Assembly: GCA_041675285.1 (NCBI GenBank) | Contig: JBAYTZ010000002.1 | Span: forward strand, 1 to 64,000 | Source: Candidatus Delongbacteria bacterium | GTDB lineage: Bacteria > CAIWAD01 | Direction: 5' to 3' | DNA length: 64,000 bases | In this document: positions 51,400 through 60,024 of the stretch, piece by piece | How the letters are laid out: every line of letters starts with the position of its first letter | How positions within the stretch are numbered: position 1 is the first letter of the stretch | Position numbers and translations under genes: made by a program | The notes under the pieces: generated by a model | What the model was told of the DNA's origin: nothing | The model's input: only the letters and a program-made list of their open reading frames with translations | Database searches by the model: none

Positions 51400-52257
51400 T
51401 CACACTATCTGGGATCGCTTCCTGTCCTCGTGAGTCTCGAACAAGAACTGCACTACCGTGACAACGGCACCAACGGCCAGTCTCGCGTGCCGTGGCGAAA
51501 GCCCCTTCGTGTTGCCAGCACGCCCATGCCCACTGCCATACAAATTCCGAAGCTCGGCCAGTCCGATGCCAACTTGCCCCAGGTTGCTCAGCAGTCGTTT
51601 GACGGTCTCCGCGCCCTTGGCCGCCGAACGCACGTCATCAGGCAGTAGTTTCAGTTCCCGTCGAGTTCGCTTCAGCAATTCCGAAACATCCCAACCTGTT
51701 TCAACCTCGACGCCACAATCCCCGAGAATCGTCTTGCAGGTGGTCTCCAGCATTTCTTTCGCCGTGCCCACCGCCAGCGCGGGATCATCGTTCACGGAAT
51801 CGCGCAAGCGCGTGATCTGCCGATTCAACTCGGGCGCGTCCAACCCAGAGATTGCATGATGAATGTTCTCCATCGTGAGCAAGTCGGTTGGCGCGAGAAG
51901 ACGAGCATCCTCCCATCGAAACCCATCGCGGCGAAGGGCCCGACTGAACTTTCCCAGCTCTTCCTTGGCGAAGCCAGCCCTGTATTGGTCCTTGGCCTCG
52001 ACACCGACCTCCAACTCATCCAGGACCGATTCAAACACACGCATCAGTTTCTTCACGTCCTTCCAAGACGTGAGGTCCAGCGCGTGGTAATACCGCATCA
52101 CGAGACCTCGCCGTTCCCCTGACACACCCGGATCGAAAAACTCGTCGCAGGTGATTCCAGCCGCCTCGAAGCGGTCCCTGATGATCGAGAGACTTGTCCC
52201 GACGAAGTACTCCCGAAGCAGATTTCTCGTTTCCGCGCGAATCAACTCACTCGCCAT
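51400..52257 (-). CDS. Abi_C-domain (abortive-infection C-terminal) protein
   Basis: This 285-residue protein has a helical N-terminal part and a C-terminal Abi_C domain: TAKEMLETTCKTILGDCGVE, then LRNLYGSGHGR, and LSPRHARLAVGAVVTVVQFLFETH. Abi_C domains occur in RloC/abortive-infection and toxin-like proteins and are thought to sense or cleave RNA, though the mechanism is unproven. It lies 3 bases before vsr in the same direction, so it may belong to the restriction operon as a back-up defence. Confidence 0.82.
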   Translation of the reverse strand: MASELIRAETRNLLREYFVGTSLSIIRDRFEAAGITCDEFFDPGVSGERRGLVMRYYHALDLTSWKDVKKLMRVFESVLDELEVGVEAKDQYRAGFAKEELGKFSRALRRDGFRWEDARLLAPTDLLTMENIHHAISGLDAPELNRQITRLRDSVNDDPALAVGTAKEMLETTCKTILGDCGVEVETGWDVSELLKRTRRELKLLPDDVRSAAKGAETVKRLLSNLGQVGIGLAELRNLYGSGHGRAGNTKGLSPRHARLAVGAVVTVVQFLFETHEDRKRSQIV

Positions 52258-52469
52258 GATCACTCCAATTGCCACGCAAGAAGCTAACACGGAGAAGTCG
52301 CCTACATGGAAAACCGCCCGCGCGCGGTTGCACCCCATCAGCCGCGACGCTCGTTTGGGGTCCCCGCCATGCGACGGACGCCCCTCTGAACCGGCGCCGG
52401 TTCGTGTCCCTCGATAGGTGTTTGGTGTAGGATCCACCAAGCCAGGATTCGCCCAACACCTTCATATCA

Positions 52470-52477
52470 AAGAACCT
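52470..52477. repeat. 8-bp target duplication, left copy (AAGAACCT)
   Basis: The same octamer follows the right end of the insertion sequence at 53534-53541. Eight bases is the usual duplication size for IS1595-family elements. Confidence 0.9.
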
Positions 52478-53533
52478 CATGATTAAGTAGCTGACTCAGC
52501 CAAACGGATCTGACGCAAAGGCAACGGGTTGGATCTCGCCGCCAGGCGCATGGCGCTGATCGCCAGCTCTTTCAAATCGAAGCGGCGGTTGAACCGGTAC
52601 TGGAACAGGGCCAGAAAGCGCGGCACGTACTTGCCGTGGATCTGGTGATACACGCCCTGCAAGCTGGTCTTCAGATTGCCCAAGATGGTGCTGGACCAGA
52701 AGAAGGCCGTGTCCATCATCCGATTGTCTCCATTGACGATGAGGCGCTGGTGCACGCGCGCATGGGATTCCAGCACCCGAAACGCCGACAGGCCATCACT
52801 GCGCACGTGCGCGTCCGGCTTCAGATGGTCCTTGGCCCACGTCGCGATGACGGCCCGGCGGAACCCCTTGACCACCTGAAGCTGCACATGCACAGGAAGG
52901 CCGGAGTCGTTCTTGCCGACCGCCACCAGGAACGGCGTCTTGTTGGGCGAGCCGCGTCCCACCTTCTTGCCAGGTGCACGACCGCCCAGGTAGGCGTCGT
53001 CCACCTCGACATAAGGCCCCAACTGCCGCTCCTCCTCCCGGAACCTCATGGCTTCCATGAGCTTGTGCAAGATCAGCCAAGCCGTGTTCTGCTGGACACA
53101 CAGGTGCCGGGACAGCTCCAGCCCCGACATGCCGGTCTTGGTCTGGCTGATCAGGTAGATCGCCAGGAACCACTGGGTCAAACGCAGCCGGGACCAGTGG
53201 AACAAGGTGTTGGCTGTCAACGAGGTCTGCTTGCGGCACCTTCCACATTGCACCACCGGCCTAGTGCGAAGGGAATGCCCGACATCGTGTCCGCAACGAG
53301 GACAGACAAAGCCGTCCGGCCAACGCCACTGGCGCAAGGCTTCCCGGCATTGGGCCTCGGTGCCGAATCGGCGAAGGAACTCGGCAAGCCCGAGGCCCTT
53401 CTGGAATTGGATCTTGGACGACAGCATGGATTCCTCCTGGACGATGCACGAAGAAACGCCCAGGGTGGGACAGCCGATCTGATTGCCAATGAACATCAAC
53501 AGGTTAGCTGGCTGAATCAGCTACGTAATCATG
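52478..53533 (-). mobile_element. Intact IS1595-family insertion sequence
   Basis: The 1056-bp element has matching 25-base ends (left 52478-52502, right 53509-53533; both start CATGATTA, with two mismatches). It is flanked by perfect AAGAACCT duplications and encloses one transposase gene. Undamaged ends and duplications indicate a recent insertion. Confidence 0.92.
52483..53427 (-). CDS. IS1595-family transposase
   Basis: The 314-residue protein has an N-terminal zinc ribbon (CPRCGHDVGHS...VQCGRCRKQTS) and the ISXO2-like DDE domain (PYVEVDDAYLGG, VRSDGLSAFRVL). It ends with a segment YRFNRRFDLKEL that fits the DDN/HWI-type catalytic end. ATG 53427 follows AGGAGG. It appears functional. Confidence 0.95.
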   Translation of the reverse strand: MLSSKIQFQKGLGLAEFLRRFGTEAQCREALRQWRWPDGFVCPRCGHDVGHSLRTRPVVQCGRCRKQTSLTANTLFHWSRLRLTQWFLAIYLISQTKTGMSGLELSRHLCVQQNTAWLILHKLMEAMRFREEERQLGPYVEVDDAYLGGRAPGKKVGRGSPNKTPFLVAVGKNDSGLPVHVQLQVVKGFRRAVIATWAKDHLKPDAHVRSDGLSAFRVLESHARVHQRLIVNGDNRMMDTAFFWSSTILGNLKTSLQGVYHQIHGKYVPRFLALFQYRFNRRFDLKELAISAMRLAARSNPLPLRQIRLAESAT

Positions 53534-53541
53534 AAGAACCT
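53534..53541. repeat. 8-bp target duplication, right copy (AAGAACCT)
   Basis: An exact copy of 52470-52477 lies immediately outside the right inverted repeat. Confidence 0.9.
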
Positions 53542-53572
53542 AGGAAAACACGGAAGGGGCTTTGCGCTCAAT

Positions 53573-53737
53573 TCACTCTTTGGCCTCGCAGACGAAACAG
53601 CCGCGCCGGTACAAGTAGATGAAATTGAGGGTGATGCTGTCGTTGGTGCCAACCCAGGTCACACAGCGCTCCAAACCACAACCGTTCTCCTGGTGGTCGG
53701 CCTGGGCGGGCTCGGGCTTAGGCAGCTCCAGCAGCCT
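53573..53737 (-). pseudogene. Possible gene remnant right of the insertion sequence
   Basis: A leftward frame of 54 codons (contains CVTWVGTNDSITLNFIYLYRRGCFVCEAKE before its stop) opens after a TAA and has no start codon or ribosome binding site. It may be the 3' end of a decayed gene. Apart from it, 53738-54005 shows nothing I can identify. Confidence 0.3.
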
Positions 53738-54005
53738 TTAGAGTTCCGTCAAGAATAGCAGATAGTTGACGCGTTCACCTTTCGTGGCAGTTGCCCAACG
53801 TGGCTGAAACCGCTCCTTCAGAAAGGGCACGCCGAAAGGCTCTTGTGGCGCGGAGCAACTCAGAACAAAGTGGCATCAGCTTTCTCGAACAACACTAAAA
53901 CAAGGTATTTCGATTTCTTACTTCCTGTCGGCCACGGAATACAGATCTAATCAGGCTGACCAACAATATTCTAATGCTTATTTGTCTCAGCAAATAGGAA
54001 AATTC

Positions 54006-55415
54006 TTATGCCGACACCTTCCGTGAAGCCGAGAACCGTGCAACAACGGCGTGAATAACTATTGCTAATACTACCGCAGGGGCGAAAGCTTGAGTAGGAT
54101 TCCAGGTAAAGAATAGAACGAGGAACACTATTACCCCAGACAAGCCAGATGATATCGCAGCAGCACTACTTCTCCACTCCTCCACCAAGAGTCCAGCAAT
54201 CATTGGAAGGAATATCAAGAGTAACGAGAATGCGCCCACAAACAGGTCTACAAAATTAGGAATCAAAAAGGCAAGACCTAGAGCCGAAACGGTTAAGACG
54301 AGTGCAATTATTCTAGTCTTCTTAACTAACGCCTTGTCTAGAGTCTGATTATTTTCAGCCTTAGTCCAATTGCCACCACTTACCACCCACGAGAGAAAGA
54401 CCGACGCATTATTGATAAATGTGTCGGCCGAGCTTAGAACTGCAAAGAAAAAGCCACCACTGATAAAAGCCAACATCCAAGGATCTGAGAAGGTCTCGAA
54501 CACCCACCCAAGAGTCGCATTCTCCGCCGTAATGGATCCCTTTAAAAACGCAGCCATTCCAATAGAAGTAAACAAGACGTAGAATAATAGTGATAAGACG
54601 CCCGCTAGCACAAGACCGATGACCGCATCTCGGTCGGACTTTGCCGTCCAGATTCGTTGCCATACGTCCATACGAACAAGGAAAAGTGGGCCGAGGAAAA
54701 GAACTATGCCAATTAAGAAGACGAAGCCGTATCCAGTGCCATCAAGCTTAGATAGCGGCAAGTTTTTTATACCTTCTGAAAAGAAGCCGGTCTGTAGCAG
54801 CCCAATCAAGAGTACACCACCAACGAGCCCAACAATCGTAACCTGAAAGTAATCTGTTATGACGTCTTTCCGCAGACCACCCCAAACTGGATAACAAAGC
54901 ATCATCCCCGCAGCCACTGTAACAAGAACCCAAGGTATCCATTCAACTCCAATTGTCGCAGCTACATATTTGGCGAATACAAACATCCCTACGAACTGGC
55001 CTGCTAACAAAAAAACATACATGAGACAATTTATAACCGCGAACTGGACAGCAACTGGACGTGAGTAGTTGCACGCAACCAACTCGATAAGAGTATGTGC
55101 TTTTCGATCAAACATCAATTTTCGGATATGTCTGACGAAACGAGCCAATAACGCAAGACCGAAAAGATAGATAACTCCTACAAGGTAGCCCACCAATCCA
55201 GCCTCAAATCCGATTTGTCCAACAGCCAAGAACATGCCGCCGCCAACCACGGTGCCAGTAAGAGTTAGTGCTATTCCGAGCCAACCACGAACTCCAGGGT
55301 CGGCACGATAGATGAGTTGCGTGGTCCGATTATCGCGACGTGTGTGCCAGAAACCTACAGCTCCGTTTATGGCCAACAAAATCATCACTAGAACGAAAAA
55401 GCCAATGCCATTCAT
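54006..55415 (-). CDS. Sodium/solute-symporter-like membrane protein
   Basis: This 469-residue protein has about 12-13 transmembrane helices. Its SSS-type features are an unwound first helix region (LTLTGTVVGGGMFLAVGQIGF), AINCLMYVFLLAGQFVG, FFFAVLSSADTFINNASVFLSW and a long hydrophobic C-terminus. The substrate is unknown. The start ATG 55415 (MNGIGFF) is preferred over a longer frame whose first residues overlap the upstream gene. It is the third gene of an AT-rich leftward cassette. Confidence 0.75.
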   Translation of the reverse strand: MNGIGFFVLVMILLAINGAVGFWHTRRDNRTTQLIYRADPGVRGWLGIALTLTGTVVGGGMFLAVGQIGFEAGLVGYLVGVIYLFGLALLARFVRHIRKLMFDRKAHTLIELVACNYSRPVAVQFAVINCLMYVFLLAGQFVGMFVFAKYVAATIGVEWIPWVLVTVAAGMMLCYPVWGGLRKDVITDYFQVTIVGLVGGVLLIGLLQTGFFSEGIKNLPLSKLDGTGYGFVFLIGIVLFLGPLFLVRMDVWQRIWTAKSDRDAVIGLVLAGVLSLLFYVLFTSIGMAAFLKGSITAENATLGWVFETFSDPWMLAFISGGFFFAVLSSADTFINNASVFLSWVVSGGNWTKAENNQTLDKALVKKTRIIALVLTVSALGLAFLIPNFVDLFVGAFSLLLIFLPMIAGLLVEEWRSSAAAISSGLSGVIVFLVLFFTWNPTQAFAPAVVLAIVIHAVVARFSASRKVSA

Positions 55416-55422
55416 GTCCGCC

Positions 55423-56028
55423 TCACGCAGTTTTACGACTTGCAAGTATGGAGATGTGGAAAACCTTCACCAGCACTAATACAAGAATTGTGGACAGAAA
55501 TAACTGAGCATTCTCTGTTGCGTTAGTGGTGCCCACTTGAAGAAACCATCTCAAGAGGAGAACCAGAGAGAGGAAAGCAACCCCCAGACCGGCAAGTGTA
55601 CCAAAAAGCTGTCTCCCTTGTGCAACTGGATACCATCCAAATAGATAATTTGCAATGTGGTAACTGCTTGCTGCTAGCGCGTAAACAGCAAGAAAAAGTA
55701 ACCGATCGTCACCTGATGTTCGACCAAGTGTGACTACAATGCCGAGAAACCATATCCAAAGCGAAAGAAACACCACACGAAGCAAAGACACATCACCATC
55801 CTGGCAGAGATCCTGACGGGCACGAAGTGTATTTACTGTTGTCCAGTCAAGAAAGAAGTAAATCGTTAGGGACAGCACTGACGCCCTTAATGAAAAAGTT
55901 GACGGCCAATTAAACGTGAGCTGAGTGGCAATCGTTGGATCAACAAATTGATGGGCAAATAACACCCCAAAACATACTCCATATTGAATATTAAGCAACG
56001 TAACTGCATCATCGACTTTGAAGTTCAT
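55423..56028 (-). CDS. Five-helix membrane protein of unknown function
   Basis: This 201-residue protein has about five transmembrane segments (for example VVFLSLWIWFLGIVVTLG; LLFLAVYALAASSYHIANYLF; LGVAFLSLVLLLRWFL; STILVLVLVKVFHISIL). It lies 7 bases upstream of the transporter gene and 9 bases after the FcoT-like gene, so the three are one transcription unit. No family is recognised. Confidence 0.65.
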   Translation of the reverse strand: MNFKVDDAVTLLNIQYGVCFGVLFAHQFVDPTIATQLTFNWPSTFSLRASVLSLTIYFFLDWTTVNTLRARQDLCQDGDVSLLRVVFLSLWIWFLGIVVTLGRTSGDDRLLFLAVYALAASSYHIANYLFGWYPVAQGRQLFGTLAGLGVAFLSLVLLLRWFLQVGTTNATENAQLFLSTILVLVLVKVFHISILASRKTA

Positions 56029-56037
56029 AAGCCAACC

Positions 56038-56553
56038 TCAAGACGGCAGTAGAATTACAACTGTGCCTGCGCCTCGGGCGGCAGAGTCAGCGAAATCAAA
56101 CGTGACATGACTTACTACCATGCGCCCGTGAACAGCGAATCGCTGACAACTGACCAACAGGTTTACCTCACCTTCAGAATGCATTACCTTACGTCTAAAC
56201 CGGAGTCCGTCTACATGCGTGAAAATAACATCTCCTGCTCGCTGACTAACCAGATAATCTTCCATATTTATAGGCGCAAGATTTGCGGCAATCGCTTGGT
56301 GTATCAAGAGGTAGCCAACCTGCGAAATCAGCGTCATAAGCTGGGAAGCTGTCACGTACTCTAGTATTCCCGGGAATGTCACAGAGTAACTAACAAGTCT
56401 TACAGTAGCTGTTACTGCCAAAGGCGAGAAATTTGCCCTGACTACATACCGGTGCTCTGGCAGATAAATCTCCAGAGCCTTTTCAATTGAGGAAGGTTCT
56501 ACTGGTAGACCGGTGGGTCTTACTTTTTGGATTATGGATGCAGCATCTGCCAT
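56038..56553 (-). CDS. FcoT-like hotdog-fold protein
   Basis: This 171-residue protein has the order of motifs seen in FcoT-like thioesterase domains. They are EIYLPEHRYVVRANFSPLAVTATVRL, YVTASQLMTLISQVGYLLIHQAI, VIFTHVDGLRFRRKV and FAVHGRMVVSHVTFDF. Family members act on acyl or related carrier-bound groups. The usual acidic catalytic residue is not evident by eye. It is the first gene of the three-gene cassette with two membrane proteins, which may mean a lipid- or small-molecule-linked role. Confidence 0.55.
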   Translation of the reverse strand: MADAASIIQKVRPTGLPVEPSSIEKALEIYLPEHRYVVRANFSPLAVTATVRLVSYSVTFPGILEYVTASQLMTLISQVGYLLIHQAIAANLAPINMEDYLVSQRAGDVIFTHVDGLRFRRKVMHSEGEVNLLVSCQRFAVHGRMVVSHVTFDFADSAARGAGTVVILLPS

Positions 56554-57080
56554 AGAAACCTCTTCATGGAGAAGAACCGCCTTGCGGCCGTAGAATCTCT
56601 CTGTATCTCGTGTGTCTGTGGACCGCTGAGCATAGAGTAACGAGTCACATCTCGAGAGTCAAACATATTCTAGAAAACGCACGAGCTCGGAGACACCCCT
56701 TACTCTCATTGTTCCCCCGTTGGAGTGCCCGCTTTTCCCAGAACCCCCCCCCGCCCCGGTTTAGTCCTGGCCGGCAGGCGCTGCTGGCGGCTGCCTCGTG
56801 CCCAAACATCCCAGCGCCGCGCTGCCCGTACACCCGCCAGATTCTCCGCCAGGCGGCACCAGCCGCCCGCTGCCGGGCGATCTTGGCCCGGGACGTGCCG
56901 CAAGCCGTACCTGGGGTCGGCCGCTCACTGCGCCCGCGCCAGACCCGCACGCCGCCACTCTGCTCCAGGCAGGTGCTAGACGTCGACCGCTGCGGCACCA
57001 TCTCACCAGCATTCCGGTGCGAAATGGCTTGTCAGAGTGCCGTCCAACCAGATCGCCGCTGTCGCATGTCACGGGTTGAC

Positions 57081-57104
57081 GTCCGAGAACAGCCATTCTC
57101 GGAC
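57081..57104. terminator. Perfect 9-bp hairpin GTCCGAGAA/TTCTCGGAC
   Basis: The arms are fully complementary with loop CAGCCA. No U-run follows in either direction, so this may be a protein-binding or recombination site instead of a terminator. Confidence 0.45.
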
Positions 57105-57148
57105 CTTTCACTGCCTGCTTAGAGTGCGATCCCTTTGACACGCAAAAG

Positions 57149-57167
57149 CCGCCCCAGGGCGGGGCGG
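57149..57167 (-). terminator. Terminator of the leftward early operon segment
   Basis: The stem CCGCCCC/GGGGCGG is followed on the minus strand by UUUU. It lies 29 bases beyond the stop of the gene at 57196. Confidence 0.7.
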
Positions 57168-57195
57168 TATGTTCTTGGACGCATTTCCTGGGTTT

Positions 57196-57912
57196 TCAGG
57201 CAAACGGGTCCGGCGGCAGGTCGTCGTCCGCCAGGCCGACTGCCCCGGGCAGGCCCTGGTCGTCCTCGTCGTCCAGGTCGTCCGGCTCCGCCACGGCCAG
57301 GGCCGGCCCGCGCGCCTGCAGGGACTCTGCGCCGGCGATGGATCGGCCACCGGCCAACGCCCGCATCTGGGCCGGCGACAGGGCCCCGCGCACGCGTTCC
57401 AGCAGTGCGCCCACCTGCATGCCTGCGGCCAGCAGTCCTGGCCCACCCTTGCCGTCCTTCCCTGTCCGACTGGCCTCCTGCTCCTTGGGCGTCGCGCGCA
57501 GGTTCCGCAGGTGCCTGTCCACCACCCTGGACAGCAGTTCGATGTCCTTCGGGTCCAGCGCCTCCATGCCGTAGGTCAGTCGCACGTGGGCCGCCCCGGC
57601 CGCCAGGATCTGGCGCAGGTCCGCGCCCGTGTTGAGCCCGGTGTAGTCGCGGTAGATGTCGGCCACGAACCCGACCAGGGAACGCTGCCAGGCCGGATCC
57701 TGGAAAAGGGCCGGAACGGCCACGCCCGCGGGAAGGTCCGGCGCCGGGACAAGGTCCTCCGGCCTAGCGTGATGCTGGCTGCAGCGCATGCCCCGCATCG
57801 GCACGACAGCCCTGCACAACCTGCCGCCGTCCAGCTCCGCTCCGCAGCGGGGCGCCCGGGCCACCGGATTCCCCCGCCCTCCTGTGTCCACCTTGTCTGG
57901 CCTCGGCTCCAT
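57196..57912 (-). CDS. Phage protein with CxxC/HH cluster, possible small terminase
   Basis: This 238-residue protein has an N-terminal cluster PRCGAELDGGRLCRAVVPMRGMRCSQHH of the RCxAxxxxGxxCR...RCxxHG type. This pattern is common in phage terminase-small or HNH-associated proteins. A helical middle (FVADIYRDYTGLNTGADLRQILAAGAAH; PKDIELLSRVVDRHLRNLRATPKEQ) and an acidic tail follow. ATG 57912 follows AGGAGG. The late operon lacks a small terminase, so this is a candidate, but it lies 20 kb away from terL. The assignment is tentative. Confidence 0.5.
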   Translation of the reverse strand: MEPRPDKVDTGGRGNPVARAPRCGAELDGGRLCRAVVPMRGMRCSQHHARPEDLVPAPDLPAGVAVPALFQDPAWQRSLVGFVADIYRDYTGLNTGADLRQILAAGAAHVRLTYGMEALDPKDIELLSRVVDRHLRNLRATPKEQEASRTGKDGKGGPGLLAAGMQVGALLERVRGALSPAQMRALAGGRSIAGAESLQARGPALAVAEPDDLDDEDDQGLPGAVGLADDDLPPDPFA

Positions 57913-58058
57913 CGGAACCTCCTGGCTGTCGCGGCCACCGGCCGGGGCTTCCGGGCGGGTGGGCTCACGCAGGGTTACTCTGTACTCTTGCCCTGCCAAG
58001 TTACTGCCATCACTGACAGGCTTGCCATCAATTTGAAAAGTGCATCACAATTCTGCTC

Positions 58059-59447
58059 TCAGATCTTCAGTCTGCGCTTCACCTGGGGCCGCTTGATGCG
58101 TTTGGCCAGCTGGCCCTTCTCTTCCACGGGGCGCTTGTAGGCTTGCAGCTTGGGGTTCGGCATGGTCTCGATCAGTGGCGCCAGCTCGTCCTTGAGCTCC
58201 TTGAGGGCGGTGGCGGTCAGGCGCTGCTCGGCGTCCTTCATGACGGCGTCGAACTCGGTCTTGGAGATCCTGCCGATGCGACGCAGGACTTGGCTGACGG
58301 GACGTCGGTAGACCTGTGCCAAGAGCTTGGCAACGCGGTACGGGTCGAGGAACGTGGTCTCGTTGTTGGCGCTGGTGCGGAAGAGGTGCGTGGGCGTCTC
58401 GATCTGCTCGTTCCCGATGAGGTGGATCTTCATCAGGTCGGCCAGCTCTTCCTTCCGGGCGTAGAGGATCTTGGCGGCGTCGCTCATGCGTTCGTACTCG
58501 ACAGCGATGGCGGACAGGTCGCTGGGGGTGACAAAGGCCTGGGGCAGGCCGCGTGCGACCACCTCGCGCCAGAGGCTGCAGCGGGTCTTATGGTCGCAGT
58601 AGGCGCAGTACTTGTTCAGGTGGGCGGGGAAGGTGCGGGACCCTTCGCAGCGGTGGACGAGGGTGGTGATCTGGTGGACGGCCAGCTGGAGATCGGATTC
58701 GGATCGGGTGGTCCGCTGGGACAGGCCGTGGCGCAGGAGGACGAACTCGAAGTCGACGGGCGTGTCGGGCGTGACGGCCAGGGCTTCGCTGTCCCGGACG
58801 GCGATCTCGTAGATGGACGCCTGCAGGGACTGGCGCAGTTCGTCCTTGGCATAGAGCATGCGATTGGTCTTGTAGTCCTTGAGGCGCACGACGCCTTCGG
58901 GCGTCATCTCAAGGCGGTCGATGAAGCCGATGATGCGGATGTCGCCGAGGGGGTCTTCGATGACGAAGTCGAAGGGCCATTCCAGGCCGAGGATCTGGTC
59001 GGCGTAGAAGTCGCCGGTCTTCAGGTATTCGACGAGGATGGCCTGGGCGTCGGCCAGGACCTGGCCGGTGGGGATGACGTCGCCTTTCTCGGGCTTTTCC
59101 TGGAATGCCTGGTTGAGGCAGTCGAGGATGAGGCCTTGCTGCCGGAAGAGCCTGCCCATGTGACGCGCTTGCTTGAGGGTCTGTCCGGCGAGCTCCAGCG
59201 TCCGGTGACAGAGGGTGCCGAGGACGGCCGGACCACTGGGGTCGGGCAGGGGCTTGATGTAGTCAGCCCCGTAGATCTGGGGATCCAGGTATCGGGCCTT
59301 GTAGGCGAGTGGGCACCTGGCGTAAGTGTCGAGCCGGGAGAAGGACCAGTGCTCGTTGTGGACCTGGAATCCGTCGGGGAGCTTTTGGTCCAGCATGGGC
59401 AGGTCGGGGCAGCAGGGCGCCAGGGGCGCCGCGTGGGGCGTCGTCAT
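58059..59447 (-). CDS. Cas4/RecB-like PD-(D/E)XK nuclease with Fe-S type cysteines
   Basis: This 462-residue protein has the nuclease core: SRLDTYARCPLAYKARYL, GTLCHRTLEL, IRIIGFIDRLEMTPEG (GxxDR, catalytic aspartate) and VVRLKDYKTNRM (D-x-K). Four cysteines, one in YARC and three in the CAYCDHKTRC segment, match the 4Fe-4S cluster of Cas4/AddB-type nucleases. The C-terminal ~170 residues are helical and basic. Phage members process ends for recombination or replication. ATG 59447 follows GAAGGATG. Confidence 0.85.
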   Translation of the reverse strand: MTTPHAAPLAPCCPDLPMLDQKLPDGFQVHNEHWSFSRLDTYARCPLAYKARYLDPQIYGADYIKPLPDPSGPAVLGTLCHRTLELAGQTLKQARHMGRLFRQQGLILDCLNQAFQEKPEKGDVIPTGQVLADAQAILVEYLKTGDFYADQILGLEWPFDFVIEDPLGDIRIIGFIDRLEMTPEGVVRLKDYKTNRMLYAKDELRQSLQASIYEIAVRDSEALAVTPDTPVDFEFVLLRHGLSQRTTRSESDLQLAVHQITTLVHRCEGSRTFPAHLNKYCAYCDHKTRCSLWREVVARGLPQAFVTPSDLSAIAVEYERMSDAAKILYARKEELADLMKIHLIGNEQIETPTHLFRTSANNETTFLDPYRVAKLLAQVYRRPVSQVLRRIGRISKTEFDAVMKDAEQRLTATALKELKDELAPLIETMPNPKLQAYKRPVEEKGQLAKRIKRPQVKRRLKI

Positions 59448-60024
59448 GGGATCATCCTTCCGTGGGTTCGGGTGTGGGCGTTCGGGGCGTGGTGGGGCGC
59501 GCAGGCGGCCGCGTGGCGGCCGGGGGTGGGGCGCGCGCGGCGGCATCGGGGGCGCAAGAGAAGACCGGCGGTCAGGCGGGGAACAGCGGCGTTCCGCGTG
59601 GGGACGCGAAACTCCCACCTCCAGGGGTATGGACAAAGACACTTTTCCCTGGTGAGACATAGGGGGGTATTGGCGTGTGAAATGTGACTGCCCGCGGGAC
59701 AGTGCCCGACGTGACATATATCTTTTTTTAAATAGAAAAGATTGTTCGTTGAGCGGTCACAGTCCAGCTGGCAATAAAAGTGCGAAGTGAAGTGGCCCCT
59801 TTGTCTTGTAGCGTTGAGATGTTTGTGTCCATCAAAGCTAAATCGCTGCCCATTGCCCAAAGCAGAAATACCAATCAGGGGGGTGGTTGCATGCAGCGTG
59901 CAATTTTCGGCTACTCTTGGTGATACAAGTTTGGAGGGCCTAAAGTTGCACGATGCATGCAGCGAGGCCTGAGATTTAGAACCCACTTTGGGCAATCGTC
60001 CACGGCGCATTGCGTCGTCCATCT
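59448..60024. other. Regulatory gap upstream of the nuclease gene
   Basis: There is no supportable gene. The left half is very GC-rich. 59711-59760 is a short AT-rich block likely to hold the leftward promoter of the nuclease gene. Around 59829-59840, TGTGTCCATCAAAG matches part of promoter copy 2 (TGTCCATCAAA), suggesting a shared operator word. 59863-59960 contains the repeated hexamers GCATGC and TGCATGCAGC. Confidence 0.4.

Larger units (their letters stand above)
56554..57195. other. Gene-poor gap between cargo cassette and early genes
   Basis: Open frames on both strands here are low-complexity Pro/Arg/Ala stretches and I support none. The only structure I see is two hairpins at 57081-57104 and 57149-57167, described separately. 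Base composition changes from AT-rich (up to about 56700) to GC-rich, marking the edge of the acquired cassette. Confidence 0.5.

Noticed and set aside
56610..57122. 170-codon plus-strand frame in the gap
   Set aside because: It is Pro/Arg-rich, without ribosome site or domain, and GC-biased frames of this length are expected by chance.
58143..59687. 514-codon plus-strand open frame opposite the nuclease gene
   Set aside because: The minus strand encodes a clear PD-(D/E)XK nuclease with Fe-S cysteines; the plus frame is its shadow.
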